DNA from: Leishmania mexicana MHOM/GT/2001/U1103
Lineage: Eukaryota > Euglenozoa > Kinetoplastea > Trypanosomatida > Trypanosomatidae
NCBI RefSeq assembly: GCF_000234665.1
Contig: NC_018324.1
Location: forward strand, 2,984,944 to 3,048,943
DNA: 64,000 nucleotides
Reading direction: 5' to 3'
Both the position numbers and the translations under genes were made by a program. The first letter of the stretch is position 1. Each line of letters starts with the position of its first letter. The notes under the pieces were generated by a model that did not search any database, was not told the DNA's origin, and worked only from the letters and a program-made list of their open reading frames with translations. Shown here piece by piece: positions 35,042 to 45,274 of this stretch.

Positions 35042-37120
35042 ATGATCTCCTGGGTGCCGGTCTTCTGCTGCCGCCGTTCGTTGGCGTTGCGCCTCAGCGG
35101 CACGGTTGCGACTGCGGGCACGTCCACATTGTCCAACAAGGTAAGGCGAGCCTCCCCCACCTCCTCCCCAGAGACACAGACGTTCCCTTGCGCCGCGTCC
35201 GGTGCAGCAGCGGAGTGGTCTGCTACCCTCCCGGACATCCCCTACGGCTTTCCGGAGAGAGACTCCAGCGTTTTTGCCGCGGAGCGAAGCGGTGGCCTCC
35301 AGAAGCAGTGGCTGCAAGACCTTCCACGCCAGGTCGGCAGCAGCACCAACAGCGCCAGCCCCAACGCCGACTCGGTCCTGGTGGAGCGCTACCTCCCCAA
35401 CAAAGAGGACTTCTGGCGGAGTCCGCCGTACGAGGCGCTGCGTGAGGTTGTGCTGCACTCCCCGTACCACGACGCGTTGAAGATTATCATGGAGCACGAC
35501 TACCGCTTTCTCTTTGCCGATGTCATGTGCAACGCCGAGGCGCCGATGCCACACATCATCTACGAGGACTTCATGAAGTGTCTTACGTTTTCCTCGCGTC
35601 AGCAGCCGCCGGAGGAACAGTTTGCGCTTCCCGAGCCCGTGTTGCGGGATTTGCTCTGCTGGGCGGCCTACTACTGCACGCTGGACCACTTCTACTTCAC
35701 CTCCGCCTCCATGCTCTTCCGCAAGGTGGAGCAGGAGCAGCACATGAGTGCGGCTGTGCACAGTGCGTGGGTGTATATCTGCACGGCGGCGGGCAAGCTG
35801 GAAGAGGCGCTCGCCTACGCCGCCTACATGGATGCGCACAGCATCCCCTTTGACGCGGACGTTTTTGCCCGCTTGATGCATCCATCTCTCACCCCGGTCC
35901 AGCAGCACCTGCAGCATGCGCCGCAGACATCGAAGGGCATCGTGCTGCAGCGGCGCCTCTGCCAAGACATGAGCCAGCACCACGGCACGATGTCAGTGGC
36001 GGTGCACGCCATGTTCGTTTACCACATCCTGACTCTCCGGCACACGCGCAAGTGGGAGGTGCTGCGTGGAGCTGCGGAGCTATTCAATCGGCGGCAACGG
36101 CGAGCGAGGAGCAGAAGCGGTCTTGTGGCTCCTGCTTTCTTCACACCAGCTGCTGTGTCCGCCGCGGAGTCGCCGCAGGAGGTGATCTGCTCCCGCACGA
36201 TGCAGCTTGCCATGTCGTTCTTCTGCAGGGAGAAGGGCGTCCGCTGGGGGCCTCGCACGACGAAGGAGATGGTTGCCTTCATGCTGGAAAACGAGGAGGC
36301 CGGCTGCACCATGGCGGACGTGCTATTTGTGCTAATGCGCATCCGACGCAACGAGCGGACAGGGATTCTGGCCGCGCTTCCCAGAACAGCCTTCAGCGCA
36401 GAGGAGCAAGAGGCGCTGCTGCGCGTCACGTATCGCCGCGCCCGGTGCGATCTGTCGTACGCGGTAGCGGGGCCGCTGCTGCGTGAGGTGCTTGCAGCGG
36501 ATGGAGTCAGCGGCGCAGCGGCAGGGGATGGCGGGAGTGGCAGCGACGAGGCTGTCGACCGTGCCATGCGGCACCTGCAGAAGCTCGCCTCATCAGTGGC
36601 GGACTACGACGCCTACGCTGCGACCTCGAATGCTTCCCTCTCTCCAGCAGCGGCTGCGGGTACACTGTATCGCGGCAGGGGAGAACGATGTGCACCGGCA
36701 GCGGGGGATGGCGCAGCCGTTGATGACGAGCGGGGCAGCCCCACTTCTCTCTCGGGAGCCAAAATGGAGCAGCTGTGCGAGGAAGAGATGTCATCGCCAC
36801 CGGCGGAAACAGCGCGCGACCTCTTGGCTGCCGTGATGGCGCTGGATCGCGAAAGCGTGGTAGCAGCACCGGTGGCAAGAAGGGCGAGTGGCGCCGCACA
36901 AACAACGCTAAGCGAGTCGTCGCAAACTGCATCCTTGACAGCGCCAGCGGCGCCAGAGGAGGATCGGCTTCGCGATCTTTACGTGTCCCTGGAAGCGATG
37001 GGCACACCGTCAAGCCTGTCTGCATGGTCGCTGCAGCAGCTGCAGCGGGAGGAAGAAGAGGCACGACTCCATCGCCAGGCAGCGAATGCGTGGATATCCC
37101 CCGCCTACGTGCCACAGTAA
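35042..37120 (+). CDS. Probable mitochondrial PPR-like protein
   Basis: The 692-residue product starts with an Arg/Ser/Ala-rich, acid-free segment (MISWVPVFCCRRSLALRLSG...) typical of a mitochondrial presequence. Residues about 130-480 are helical. Within them, about 205-290 show back-to-back helices with Y/F-x-x-A...M-F/Y...G-K-x-EEA-x-x-Y-A-x-x-M spacing that recalls pentatricopeptide repeats. The C-terminal third is low complexity, ending with a short conserved-looking tail (L-x-x-LYVSLEAMGTPSSLSAWS). PPR proteins of this size are common in trypanosomatid mitochondria, where they act in RNA processing, RNA stability or the mitoribosome. I cannot place this one in a named complex. The repeat call is tentative and the domain boundaries are approximate. 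Confidence 0.65.
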   Translation: MISWVPVFCCRRSLALRLSGTVATAGTSTLSNKVRRASPTSSPETQTFPCAASGAAAEWSATLPDIPYGFPERDSSVFAAERSGGLQKQWLQDLPRQVGSSTNSASPNADSVLVERYLPNKEDFWRSPPYEALREVVLHSPYHDALKIIMEHDYRFLFADVMCNAEAPMPHIIYEDFMKCLTFSSRQQPPEEQFALPEPVLRDLLCWAAYYCTLDHFYFTSASMLFRKVEQEQHMSAAVHSAWVYICTAAGKLEEALAYAAYMDAHSIPFDADVFARLMHPSLTPVQQHLQHAPQTSKGIVLQRRLCQDMSQHHGTMSVAVHAMFVYHILTLRHTRKWEVLRGAAELFNRRQRRARSRSGLVAPAFFTPAAVSAAESPQEVICSRTMQLAMSFFCREKGVRWGPRTTKEMVAFMLENEEAGCTMADVLFVLMRIRRNERTGILAALPRTAFSAEEQEALLRVTYRRARCDLSYAVAGPLLREVLAADGVSGAAAGDGGSGSDEAVDRAMRHLQKLASSVADYDAYAATSNASLSPAAAAGTLYRGRGERCAPAAGDGAAVDDERGSPTSLSGAKMEQLCEEEMSSPPAETARDLLAAVMALDRESVVAAPVARRASGAAQTTLSESSQTASLTAPAAPEEDRLRDLYVSLEAMGTPSSLSAWSLQQLQREEEEARLHRQAANAWISPAYVPQ

Positions 37121-38185
37121 GGCGTGTGGGGCTGGCGAAAATAGCAAGCCCAAAAACTGCCGTCTCCCCCCCCCCACCCCCAGAAGCCGCACGCCTCTGA
37201 TGGACGCATCCGTCGTCTTCTGCATCTCCTTGGGGTGTTTTGCCTCGCTTGTGCGCGCCTGCATGTCTGTCTGTGTGTGCTGCTCAAGTTAGAAATCGCG
37301 AGAGTCTGGAAGGCGCACACGCGTGCAACTCGCTCCCTAACCGAACAAAAAAAAAACTAATAAACGCAAACCACGCACAAATGGAAGTTGGTTAGCCGCC
37401 ATGCAGCACGCTAGCCACGTCCAGATGCGCCTGCCTATGTTCTGCCGCTTTTCTTTGCGTTGCGTGTGTCTGAGGAGGTGTCTCTCTTGAAGGGAAGCGC
37501 AGCCCCAACCGCAGCATCAGCGAGGTGAAGTGGAAGCGGCCCTGAAAAGAGTGAGGTGCAGTGGCCTCGACTTCTCCCTCCACCTGTGCCTCGATCGCCT
37601 CAGGCGATGCGCCGCTGGGCAGTGCAGAGGAGAAGATGGTGGATAAGGAGCGGGGCGAAGGAGACTTTAGAGTCGCGAAGCCTCACGGTGAGAATGAGTG
37701 TCCATCGTCACCGCGCCGCAGCTTCTCACCGCATGTCCGTGTGGTTCGCGCTTACGAGCAGCCGCATTACGATGATGTTCCTGTCCCCTCTGAACTCCCC
37801 CCCCCTCGGTGGTACCTCCTCTCTCGCTGCCCCGCCCCACCTCCTTTGTTCTCTATGTCCTTCCTTGCCCGCACGCGCACATGCATCTATAGATGCGCGC
37901 CTGCGCAGCGTGTAAACGGCACACTAAATCAGAGCGCGCCCTGGTAAAGGAGCCGCAGCAGCTACCTCAGTCTGGCCCCTCCTCCCTCTCCCCCCATCTC
38001 CTTCACCGCGCCATCGCCATCCTCTTTCCTTGGGCGCTGTTGTTGTTGTTGTTTTTACTCGTGAATAGTCTACGTGTGGCCTGTGCCCATGCGTGCAGGA
38101 GTGTACGCTGGCACGCAAAGAAAGCGAACCGCACCGCTGACCGTAGACAGCCATCGGCGTGCTCGAAGCGCTCGCCGTTGCGACC
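37121..38185 (+). other. Intergenic with a possible coding relic
   Basis: About 1.07 kb. It starts with 3' UTR-like DNA containing an A-run (about 37348-37357). The middle (about 37460-37830) has a coding-like composition, listed separately. The end (37970-38066) is a CT-rich tract with a TTG repeat and AG at 38065-38066. An ATG at 38089 opens an out-of-frame reading frame overlapping the next gene. Confidence 0.6.
37636..37947 (+). CDS. Candidate small ORF or gene relic (103 aa)
   Basis: A 103-codon frame begins at the ATG at 37636 (MVDKERGEGDFRVAKPHG...). Its first 60 residues have a balanced, protein-like composition with charged and aromatic residues. The tail runs into pyrimidine-rich DNA and loses that character. 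A CT tract ending in CAG (AG at 37599-37600) sits 36 bases upstream. Without the ATG requirement the coding-like reading extends upstream to about 37465 but is broken by two stops (TGA at 37543 and 37552). No family is recognised. It may be a real small gene or the remains of a larger one. Confidence 0.25.
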   Translation: MVDKERGEGDFRVAKPHGENECPSSPRRSFSPHVRVVRAYEQPHYDDVPVPSELPPPRWYLLSRCPAPPPLFSMSFLARTRTCIYRCAPAQRVNGTLNQSAPW

Positions 38186-39700
38186 ATGAGGTCCGTGCAG
38201 CTCCCCATGATCCGCAGCTGTGGGCTGGTGCTCGCCTTAATCGAGGCCTCTCCGCGCCGTGCGCTGTCGGGGCGTCTGAGCTTCGCGTCACGTACTGCCG
38301 TGGCCGCTCTCTTGTGCAGTCGACGCTGGCACGCGGATGTAGCGCCACCAAGTGCCGAATATGCCGCTCCTACAGCTCGACACCTTCCGACGGCGGCGGA
38401 GGCGGAAGCCGAACTCCAGGCATGGGTCAGCAGCGCTGAAGGCTCGTCGACGCTTGCGCTCTCGGGGAAGTCGCTGGTGCTCTGTGTAGCAGCCCTGCAG
38501 CTGCATGAAGCCGCCGCGGCGACACAGAACAGCACCACGAGTAGCACCAGCTTGACAGAACTTGTACACCGCTACCTTGGTGCGCTCGCCATGCACATCT
38601 ACAAGCGCTTCAATGCACCGGGGAAGCCAAGCGCGGCGGCGGTGCTCTATGCCGATGTCGGGTCCGCCCATATCCGACCCGAGTCCTTGCAAGCCTCTGT
38701 GCAGTATCTCGCGCACAACGCCTTTCGAAGCAGCGTTAGCAGTGCCTCTGTACGTGAGGACGCGAGTCAGGTCGCGCGTGGGACGGCTACCGATCTTGCA
38801 GACACTCTAGGCGCTGAGCGCGACCTGGAGCTTACGCTAGAGGCTACCCTGGCACTGCTCGCCGGTCACCAGATCTCGCAGGTGCACCTCGCCGCCGTGG
38901 CAGCGAAGGAAGTCGGCACAGCTGCGACGACGGCTGCCATGCTGCCTCACGCCGAGTCCACCTGCTACTACATCAGCAATGTCGTGGCCCTCATCTCGAA
39001 ACCTTTGCAAGCACCACCGACACCGTCTGTAGCGCCGGCAGCGGTGTGGTCGTTGCCCCCTGCAAAGCGCGAGTTCTGGACGCACACGGCCAAGCAACTC
39101 ACGTCGGTGCTTTACGTGGCACTTCTTTCCGCGCAGTCGAACTTCACAGATGCGGAGCATGTCAGGCAGATGTTCCGCGATCTGCTGCGCAGGGTTTATG
39201 GCGCGGAAGGCGGCACGTTCGGCATGATGCGCTCGCTCCACTATACGCTGACGGTGGCTGTGCCGTACGTACTAAAGAGCTTCGCGATGATATTGAGCGT
39301 CTTCCAGCAGCAGCAGCAGCGCGCGGCAGCGGAAAGAGCGGCGGCAGCCAAGGACGGATTGGGCGCTAGCGCAAGGGCCAACAGTATGAGCACAAGCGCA
39401 TCATCTACTGGCTTCCCGTGGCCGCAGAAGGTGGTCTCCGCCAAAGCACCAGGCCCTGTGACGGCTGTGGGTCCATCCTCAGAAAAAATGCACTGGGCAA
39501 CGCTGCTGGTGTTGTGTGTAGCAGCGGTGCTGTACATGGTGTCCTCACGCAGCGACCTCTTTTTCGCAGCGACGCTATCCTCCTCCTCGTCTCGACTGAC
39601 CTCCGCCACGGTGGAGCAGGGGGCGGACAGGGAGATCATGCAAACACACAAGAAGCTCTCCGCCATGGCAGCGTCAGCCACGGCCCCGCAGCTAAAGTAA
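38186..39700 (+). CDS. Probable mitochondrial membrane protein, unknown
   Basis: The 504-residue product opens with a 45-residue Arg/Ser/Leu-rich, almost acid-free segment (MRSVQLPMIRSCGLVL...CSRRWHADV), a good mitochondrial presequence. The middle (about 95-400) is helical and Ala-rich, with segments such as LVHRYLGALAMHIYKRF and YYISNVVALISKP. A hydrophobic helix at about 437-456 (HWATLLVLCVAAVLYMVSS) is a single membrane span near the C-terminus. No known domain is recognised. The frame is open upstream to 38159 only via GTG, so the first ATG at 38186 is used. A role in the inner or outer mitochondrial membrane is inferred only from the targeting features. Confidence 0.75.
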   Translation: MRSVQLPMIRSCGLVLALIEASPRRALSGRLSFASRTAVAALLCSRRWHADVAPPSAEYAAPTARHLPTAAEAEAELQAWVSSAEGSSTLALSGKSLVLCVAALQLHEAAAATQNSTTSSTSLTELVHRYLGALAMHIYKRFNAPGKPSAAAVLYADVGSAHIRPESLQASVQYLAHNAFRSSVSSASVREDASQVARGTATDLADTLGAERDLELTLEATLALLAGHQISQVHLAAVAAKEVGTAATTAAMLPHAESTCYYISNVVALISKPLQAPPTPSVAPAAVWSLPPAKREFWTHTAKQLTSVLYVALLSAQSNFTDAEHVRQMFRDLLRRVYGAEGGTFGMMRSLHYTLTVAVPYVLKSFAMILSVFQQQQQRAAAERAAAAKDGLGASARANSMSTSASSTGFPWPQKVVSAKAPGPVTAVGPSSEKMHWATLLVLCVAAVLYMVSSRSDLFFAATLSSSSSRLTSATVEQGADREIMQTHKKLSAMAASATAPQLK

Positions 39701-40062
39701 GCAGCACGCTCGCCCACGCACAAAGATGCGGGCACACACCTCCAAGTACAGCAGGCGGCGTGCGTTCTCCGCCCTCCTCCCCTCCGCCCTCTTTGCGCAT
39801 TATAGGAGTCCTCTCTTGGGCCCCATCAGCGGCGTTCGCCATCGCCCAGTGAGTTGGAGGGAGGGCGGTGGGATGTGGCGGAAGAAAGTGTCTCTGTGCG
39901 CCTGTGTAGAATGGCTGCCGGCTGAGTCTTCATGTGCAGCCCGGAGAGAAGGAAGTGCGGTTCCGCCAGGGTGCACAGCCTCGGCTCACTCCTAATACAA
40001 CAACATTAACGCATGCGCCACAAAAAAAAAAGCGATGAAGACGGCTCTTCCGCAGCTGCCGG

Positions 40063-40065
<3 letters not shown>

Positions 40066-40094
<29 letters not shown>
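40066..40094. repeat. (TG)14 microsatellite
   Basis: An uninterrupted TG run in the intergenic region, shortly after an A-rich stretch. Confidence 0.95.
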
Positions 40095-41602
40095 CTGACA
40101 GCGGCGATGGAGGAGTCATCGCTCTCCACCTGGCCACGCAAGCGAAATTAAAAGGCCGAACCAAAGAAGAAGGGGGCGCGCAGCGCAGATGCCGGCAGCC
40201 AGTCACCCCACGAACACCCCACAATCTCTAGATGGCGCATACAGCAAAGAATACGGCGAGAGCAACGCCATCGCCATACATGCGCGAGGCACGTGCGAAA
40301 ACCGACTTCCGCTCACACACCTCTCTCTCTAGCGTTATCTGTACCGTTCTGAGGCGATGATGCGGATGCACGATTGCTCGGCTCTCTTACTCCCTACACC
40401 GACCGCCACCAACGGCTGCGCCTCTTCCTTACTCTTTCTCTCGTTCTCTCTCCCTTGACCCTGGAACCTCACCCCTACCCGCTGTGGGCCGGCCGCGTGT
40501 TGCATCGGTTGCCCAGTGTGCTTGCGTGTGTGCGTCTGTGTGTGTGTGTGTGTGTGTCTGCACCTGCGTGCGTGGGGTGGTGGAGTAGGTGGCGTAAACC
40601 GAGTCGTCGGCGCCCAAAGCTCGGCAAGTAAGGAAAACCCTCAAGCAGGTGCTCTCTTGTGGGTCTCAACTAGAAGTTTGCGGCACTCCCGGTGGACTTC
40701 TGTCCCGGTGCGGAACGAGTTGCAAAGGAATGGATCAATGGTGCCACTTAGCAAGGAAGGAAAAGTGCGTCTGAGTGCTGGTGTGCACACACACACACAC
40801 GTGCGCGGAGGTCTGGACGACATGATGACGTACAACATGAAAATACGAATTCCTAACAAAACGACTGAAGATGCTCTTCTTTCTCAAGAGAGGACGAAGA
40901 GAGAGAGATGCATATTTTCGGTTCTGCTATGCTCTGACGTCTTCCTTCGCAAGTGTGCGTGTGTGTGTGTGTGTGCTCGTGCGTGTGTCTATGCGTGTGT
41001 GTGCAGAAATATGCGTCTGTGTGTCATGGAGGGGAACGAAGGGAGAAAGCAGCGGGCCCAATATATCCCGGCCCCCCTCCCCACCCCACCTGCCCACCCC
41101 TGTCCTCTCTGACGATGCCCTGTTTCCGTCTTCTGCTGGCAAGCGCTTGAGGTCACACCGGGTGGCGGCGGAGACTTATCCGAACAAGAGCCGCAGAAAA
41201 AAAAAGGAAAGCAGATGTACTGGTTCGACAACCCACCGCCACGTACGCAGGGAATCTCCTGAAGACATGAGCTCCCGATGTGCAAGCGACTCTGTGTGCT
41301 TGACATGTCTCGCTTTTTTTGCCAGGGCTTCTCAGCGTCACTGTCCTTTCCCTCTCTGTCCATTGGCCCCCACTCCACCCCACCCCCCTTTGCGGCGTGT
41401 GCATGTGGACATCAGAGAGAGGGAACCAGGTCATTGAAAAGATGAGCGGAGATGTGCGTGCACACGCTAGCTGCGATCATAGCGGCACCGCTCGTGCGAT
41501 ATGCAGCCATCGTCTCTCCGCCTCCCGCTCACGATCAGTTGCCACTCTTGTAATCCCCACCGTATTCACCTGATCAGAGAACGCCAACGTAACACCGGCG
41601 CT

Positions 41603-41666
41603 AAGTGCTGCCCCTCACTTTTACTTCCCCTTCACTTGCTTTCTTCCTGGCTGGACGGTATTTCAG
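41603..41666 (+). promoter_or_regulatory. Predicted trans-splice acceptor for the 726-aa gene
   Basis: A long CT-rich tract (41607-41645) is followed by ATTTCAG with AG at 41665-41666. The resulting leader is about 130 bases and ends at the ATG at 41799. Confidence 0.55.
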
Positions 41667-41798
41667 TCCAGCATCCTCTGGTTGCGGTCCAGACCGTCGT
41701 CACCACTGCCCCCTCCCACCCACCCACCAAAGCACTCAAGTGCCTTCTCTCTCCTCCCCCCACTGCCATCGGCCCACGCCAGGCGACCAGAGGCACGC

Positions 41799-43979
41799 AT
41801 GGAACTGCATCCTCTGGAAACCGCAGCGGTGCGCATCCTGTTTTGTGGGCGACCCGCCCTGACGACCGGTATCGTGAACCTGCGCGTGCTTCTTGGTGGC
41901 GATGGGCAGTACTGCCTGGCAGAGAAGCGAAAGGCAAAGCTGTACCACAGCAGCCGCCATGGTACCCAGGGAGACGCGGCAGTCAGCAACGGCGTCGAAG
42001 CTAGTGTTGATTCCGAGGAGAAGCGCGAGAGTGTCTACCGCGTCTGCTCCTCTGAAGGACTGCCTGACGGATGCTATCATGTGAAGGCAGATCGGCACTA
42101 CTGGGTCATGCACACGAAGGGCGGGTTCAGGGCAGCCGTCTCAACAACAGCAACAGCGGCAACACCAACCCAGCCTTCCGCATCACTTTGGAACACGCAA
42201 GGCACTCTGGCCTCGTCGTCGATGCCTCTCGCAGCAACCGCATCGACAGCGGGCCCCTCGAAGGTGGAAGAAGATGTGTTGGCGAGGAGCACGCAAGACC
42301 AAGGTACTGCTGCCAGTGCCCCAGCAGAAGCGGCGGATGCGACGGCGGTGACGGTAAAGTCGTCCTCAGCGCTGACACCTGCAGATGATGCGGCGCGTGC
42401 TAGTGTAGCAAGAAAGCAGAAGGTGGTTTCGATGAAGAGAAAGGACACGCGACGCCTGAAGGCTGTCGAAGAGGGCATGGACAAACTCCCGCTGATCACC
42501 ACCACATTCTCCAATTTGGCCCCTCTCGCGGAAGCGTCACCAACGCAAGAGCAGCAGCAGCAGGGGGCGTCCATGCGTGCTGTGGACGTGGTCGGCGATG
42601 TGGAGGCGGCGCTTGGAGAGCAGCCCCTGGGCATTCCTCTCTCCGCGCAGCAATCAGCCACGGTGGCAACCGACGTTTTCGTCGCGTGTGAAGAAGCGCC
42701 ACTCTCACGGCAGCAGCAGCAGCAGCAGGAAAAGCATCGGGAGAGACGCAAGAAGACTTCGCGTGTGCACGTCGATGCCGTCACGGAAGAGGGCAAAAGC
42801 AGCGAGGCCGCTGCGGCGGGAAGCCGCGTGAGCACAAAAAAGACACGCGACAGCAGCCGTGCAGGCGGCGGCAGCGACTTCAACGGCGAAGTTGGGGGTG
42901 GCATGCCTCTTGTGGAGCAGCTCGCCGCCGATGCATCTCAGCCCCCGAAGAAGCCGCAGCATCGTGGAAAGCGGCGCCGCAGCGATGAAGTCACGGCCGA
43001 GGATCCGCCGGCACTACCTCCCGTGCGGCACCCAAGCACCCAGGTCAAGTCTCTAACGTCGTCTCTTCCAGAGACGTCGCCGCTGCCGACGCCGGAAAAG
43101 AGCAAGGCGGCGCGGAGGAAGATGGACCTGAGGCAAGACGAGGTCGCGGCTTCCGCGCCTGCATCATCTGCCGATCTAAGGGATGCCACCCTACCTCAGC
43201 CGTCGACAGTCACCGACAGCGACACCGAAAGTGCTCCAACGCCGGCATCACCTGCACGCAAGTCACGCAAGTCCAGCGCTGCCACCTCGGCAGCGTCCGC
43301 CGCCGCAACATCGGATGCAGCCGATACGGCCACTTTATCGAAGATTCCAACACCGCCTCTCTCCCCACTTCCACTCCGCCCTGTGGCGAGTGGGCGGCAA
43401 ATCACCAGCCCACATGCTAAGACGCCAAGCCACGCGGGCACGAACACTGCTTCTCTTGCGCATCCTCCTTCGCGCCAGGCGCCACCGCCGTCGCCGCAGC
43501 AGCAGCAGGAAGAAGAGCACCCCCTTGCGAAGCGATCGCCGGCCTCCGTTCCGCAGGAAACCACCCCAAACATCCTCTACAGCAACCGCAGCAGCGGTGT
43601 CGTGGCTCCCACTGCCGGTGACATAGTGCGACAGCAGCAGCACGACCGCCACTCAGCGCTCAACTCTCCTTCAACCCGATCGCAGGTCGGTGCGAATCGA
43701 TCGGCGAGCACCAGCAGTCTCCTGGAGCCTCTCCTCTCTCCGCTGCTGCAGCGCCGGTCTCAGTGGGGTGGCATCGGCGGTGGCGCTGCCGGGCCGAAGG
43801 GACTGCGCGAAGGTATGATGAACGGAGGCAGCGGCGGCGGTGGCTTCTTTCCGTCCGACAGCCCCGCGCTGGGCTTCACACAGGTGCACAGCACGCTGGC
43901 AGAAGAATTCAGCCTGGATGTGTCAGAGACAGAGTCGTCGTCGGCAGCCTCGGAGTATCTGTACGATGTGGAAGAGTAA
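41799..43979 (+). CDS. Low-complexity basic protein, probably nuclear
   Basis: The 726-residue product has an ordered N-terminus of about 110 residues. This part contains an ILFCGRPALTTGIVNLRVLLGGDGQY segment and a CYHVKADRHYWVMHTKGGF segment, and may form a small beta-rich domain. The remainder is Ala/Ser/Pro/Gln-rich and disordered, with Lys/Arg clusters (for example KRRR near 410 and RERRKKT) that could serve as nuclear signals. It ends in an acidic-aromatic EYLYDVEE. I do not recognise a family. The first ATG in the frame is at 41799; upstream the frame is open only through TTG and lies in CT-rich leader. Confidence 0.7.
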   Translation: MELHPLETAAVRILFCGRPALTTGIVNLRVLLGGDGQYCLAEKRKAKLYHSSRHGTQGDAAVSNGVEASVDSEEKRESVYRVCSSEGLPDGCYHVKADRHYWVMHTKGGFRAAVSTTATAATPTQPSASLWNTQGTLASSSMPLAATASTAGPSKVEEDVLARSTQDQGTAASAPAEAADATAVTVKSSSALTPADDAARASVARKQKVVSMKRKDTRRLKAVEEGMDKLPLITTTFSNLAPLAEASPTQEQQQQGASMRAVDVVGDVEAALGEQPLGIPLSAQQSATVATDVFVACEEAPLSRQQQQQQEKHRERRKKTSRVHVDAVTEEGKSSEAAAAGSRVSTKKTRDSSRAGGGSDFNGEVGGGMPLVEQLAADASQPPKKPQHRGKRRRSDEVTAEDPPALPPVRHPSTQVKSLTSSLPETSPLPTPEKSKAARRKMDLRQDEVAASAPASSADLRDATLPQPSTVTDSDTESAPTPASPARKSRKSSAATSAASAAATSDAADTATLSKIPTPPLSPLPLRPVASGRQITSPHAKTPSHAGTNTASLAHPPSRQAPPPSPQQQQEEEHPLAKRSPASVPQETTPNILYSNRSSGVVAPTAGDIVRQQQHDRHSALNSPSTRSQVGANRSASTSSLLEPLLSPLLQRRSQWGGIGGGAAGPKGLREGMMNGGSGGGGFFPSDSPALGFTQVHSTLAEEFSLDVSETESSSAASEYLYDVEE

Positions 43980-44950
43980 CACTGAAGGTGAGGGGAGGGG
44001 GGATGGGCGCCGTGGCAGAGAGGCAGCGCGTCACCATGTGGCCTGTTTAGGGGGTGGTGGAGAAGGGCGGTGGCTGTGGGAAATTCTGCAGCTGCTAACT
44101 GTGTCTTCTTCCGCACGGATGTCTTTGCCCTGTTACCCGTGCAGCTCATGGCGTGCTCGCCCTCCTCCTTCGTGTCGTCGATTCTCCCTGTCTGCGTTGA
44201 TCGCGAGCAGAGGTCTGCCTTCCGACCAGCAACAAGAAGCCGGATTGTACGGGAGCGATACCAAGAGAAAAAAAGTTTCGTAAAGGCATTCATGATAAAT
44301 GATGCGCACATCTATGCCGGGGCGTTTTTTTTTTGCGACGGATTGTGGGTGCGTGCCGCTTACTCAGTGTTTCCATCGTTCCTTGGTGACGACACAGCTG
44401 AAGGGCACCACGTGTATCGTCGCCAGTCCCTCTCTCTGGCGCTTTTGCCAAGGCACATGATGCAGCGACAATGGTCGTGACAGCCACGGCGTTCAGGAGG
44501 GCCTGTAGGGCCCACGTGAAGCAGGGAAAGAGCAGCATAAACGGCTCCTGTGAGCCACCATGGAAAGCATAATCGCTGTCTTTTGGCCTCCTCTACGCAC
44601 TGCAACGCGACCCTCCTCTCTGTCCATGTGTGTGCATGTGTGTGTGTGTGTGTCTTCACGTGTAACTGTTCGTTTCCTTCCTTTCCATCATAGACAGGCA
44701 TCCATATGTATCAATGCGTCTGCCGAGCACCGCGCTTGCACGCCGTCGTCTTACCCCTCATGCATCCACCGTCATCACCACCATCCCCAACCCCTTTTCC
44801 TAACCCCTCCCTCCCTCCCTATCTTCTTCTGTTCTCATTGCTCGACTTACTTCTGAGAGGGAGCAAGTTCTCGAACAACGGAGGGCAAGCCTAAGACGTC
44901 TATCACACGCAGATGTGCACACGGACATACTCCGCTACATCTCTCCAACC
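43980..44950 (+). other. Intergenic: UTRs
   Basis: About 970 bases with no supported gene. A TG repeat lies at 44637-44652, and a CCCT-rich tract at 44800-44853 precedes the glutaredoxin. Confidence 0.7.
44805..44857 (+). promoter_or_regulatory. Predicted trans-splice acceptor for the glutaredoxin
   Basis: Some 45 bases of nearly pure pyrimidine (CCCTCC repeats, then CTTCTTCTGTTCTC) lead to AG at 44856-44857. The leader to the ATG at 44951 would be about 93 bases. Confidence 0.55.
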
Positions 44951-45274
44951 ATGAATCAAGCCCTAGACCCTGCACGTGCGCCGCAGTTCCTGGACTCGAT
45001 GCTGCGCCGCAACCGCATCGTGCTCATCTCAGCCACCTACTGCCAGTTTTCCACCAAGCTGAAGATGTTGCTAATTGAGCTGAAGCACCGCTTTGTCTCG
45101 CTGGAGATTGACATTATTCCCAACGGGCGAGAAGTTTTCCAGGAGGTGGTGGCCCGCACCGGCGTGCACACAGTGCCGCAAGTGTTCCTCAACGGTAAGT
45201 ACCTTGGCGGATACGACGACCTCATCGCGCTCTACCACAAGAGAGAGCTCTCCGAGACTCTCGAGAAGCGGTGA
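44951..45274 (+). CDS. Glutaredoxin with monothiol CQFS site
   Basis: The 107-residue product is a compact single-domain glutaredoxin. The active site is C31-Q-F-S34, so the second cysteine of the usual CPYC is a serine. The conserved TVPQVF (T74-V75-P76, the cis-Pro loop) and the GGYDD motif (87-91) that binds glutathione-type thiols are present. Length fits class I glutaredoxins. CxxS sites support glutathione- or trypanothione-dependent deglutathionylation or iron-sulfur cluster binding, but not full disulfide exchange by the dithiol route. No targeting sequence is seen from the chosen start. The frame extends 12 codons upstream from GTG at 44915, but 44951 is the first ATG. In trypanosomatids the likely thiol partner is trypanothione; that is inference from the clade. 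Confidence 0.88.
   Translation: MNQALDPARAPQFLDSMLRRNRIVLISATYCQFSTKLKMLLIELKHRFVSLEIDIIPNGREVFQEVVARTGVHTVPQVFLNGKYLGGYDDLIALYHKRELSETLEKR

Larger units (their letters stand above)
39701..41798 (+). other. 2.1 kb intergenic/UTR region
   Basis: Non-coding. It contains an A-run (40022-40031), TG repeats (40066-40094 and about 40537-40557), a shorter CA repeat near 40788-40800 and several TG-rich stretches at 40955-41010. CT-rich DNA from 41590 leads into the next gene's acceptor at 41665-41666. Small frames here are microsatellite translations. Confidence 0.65.
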
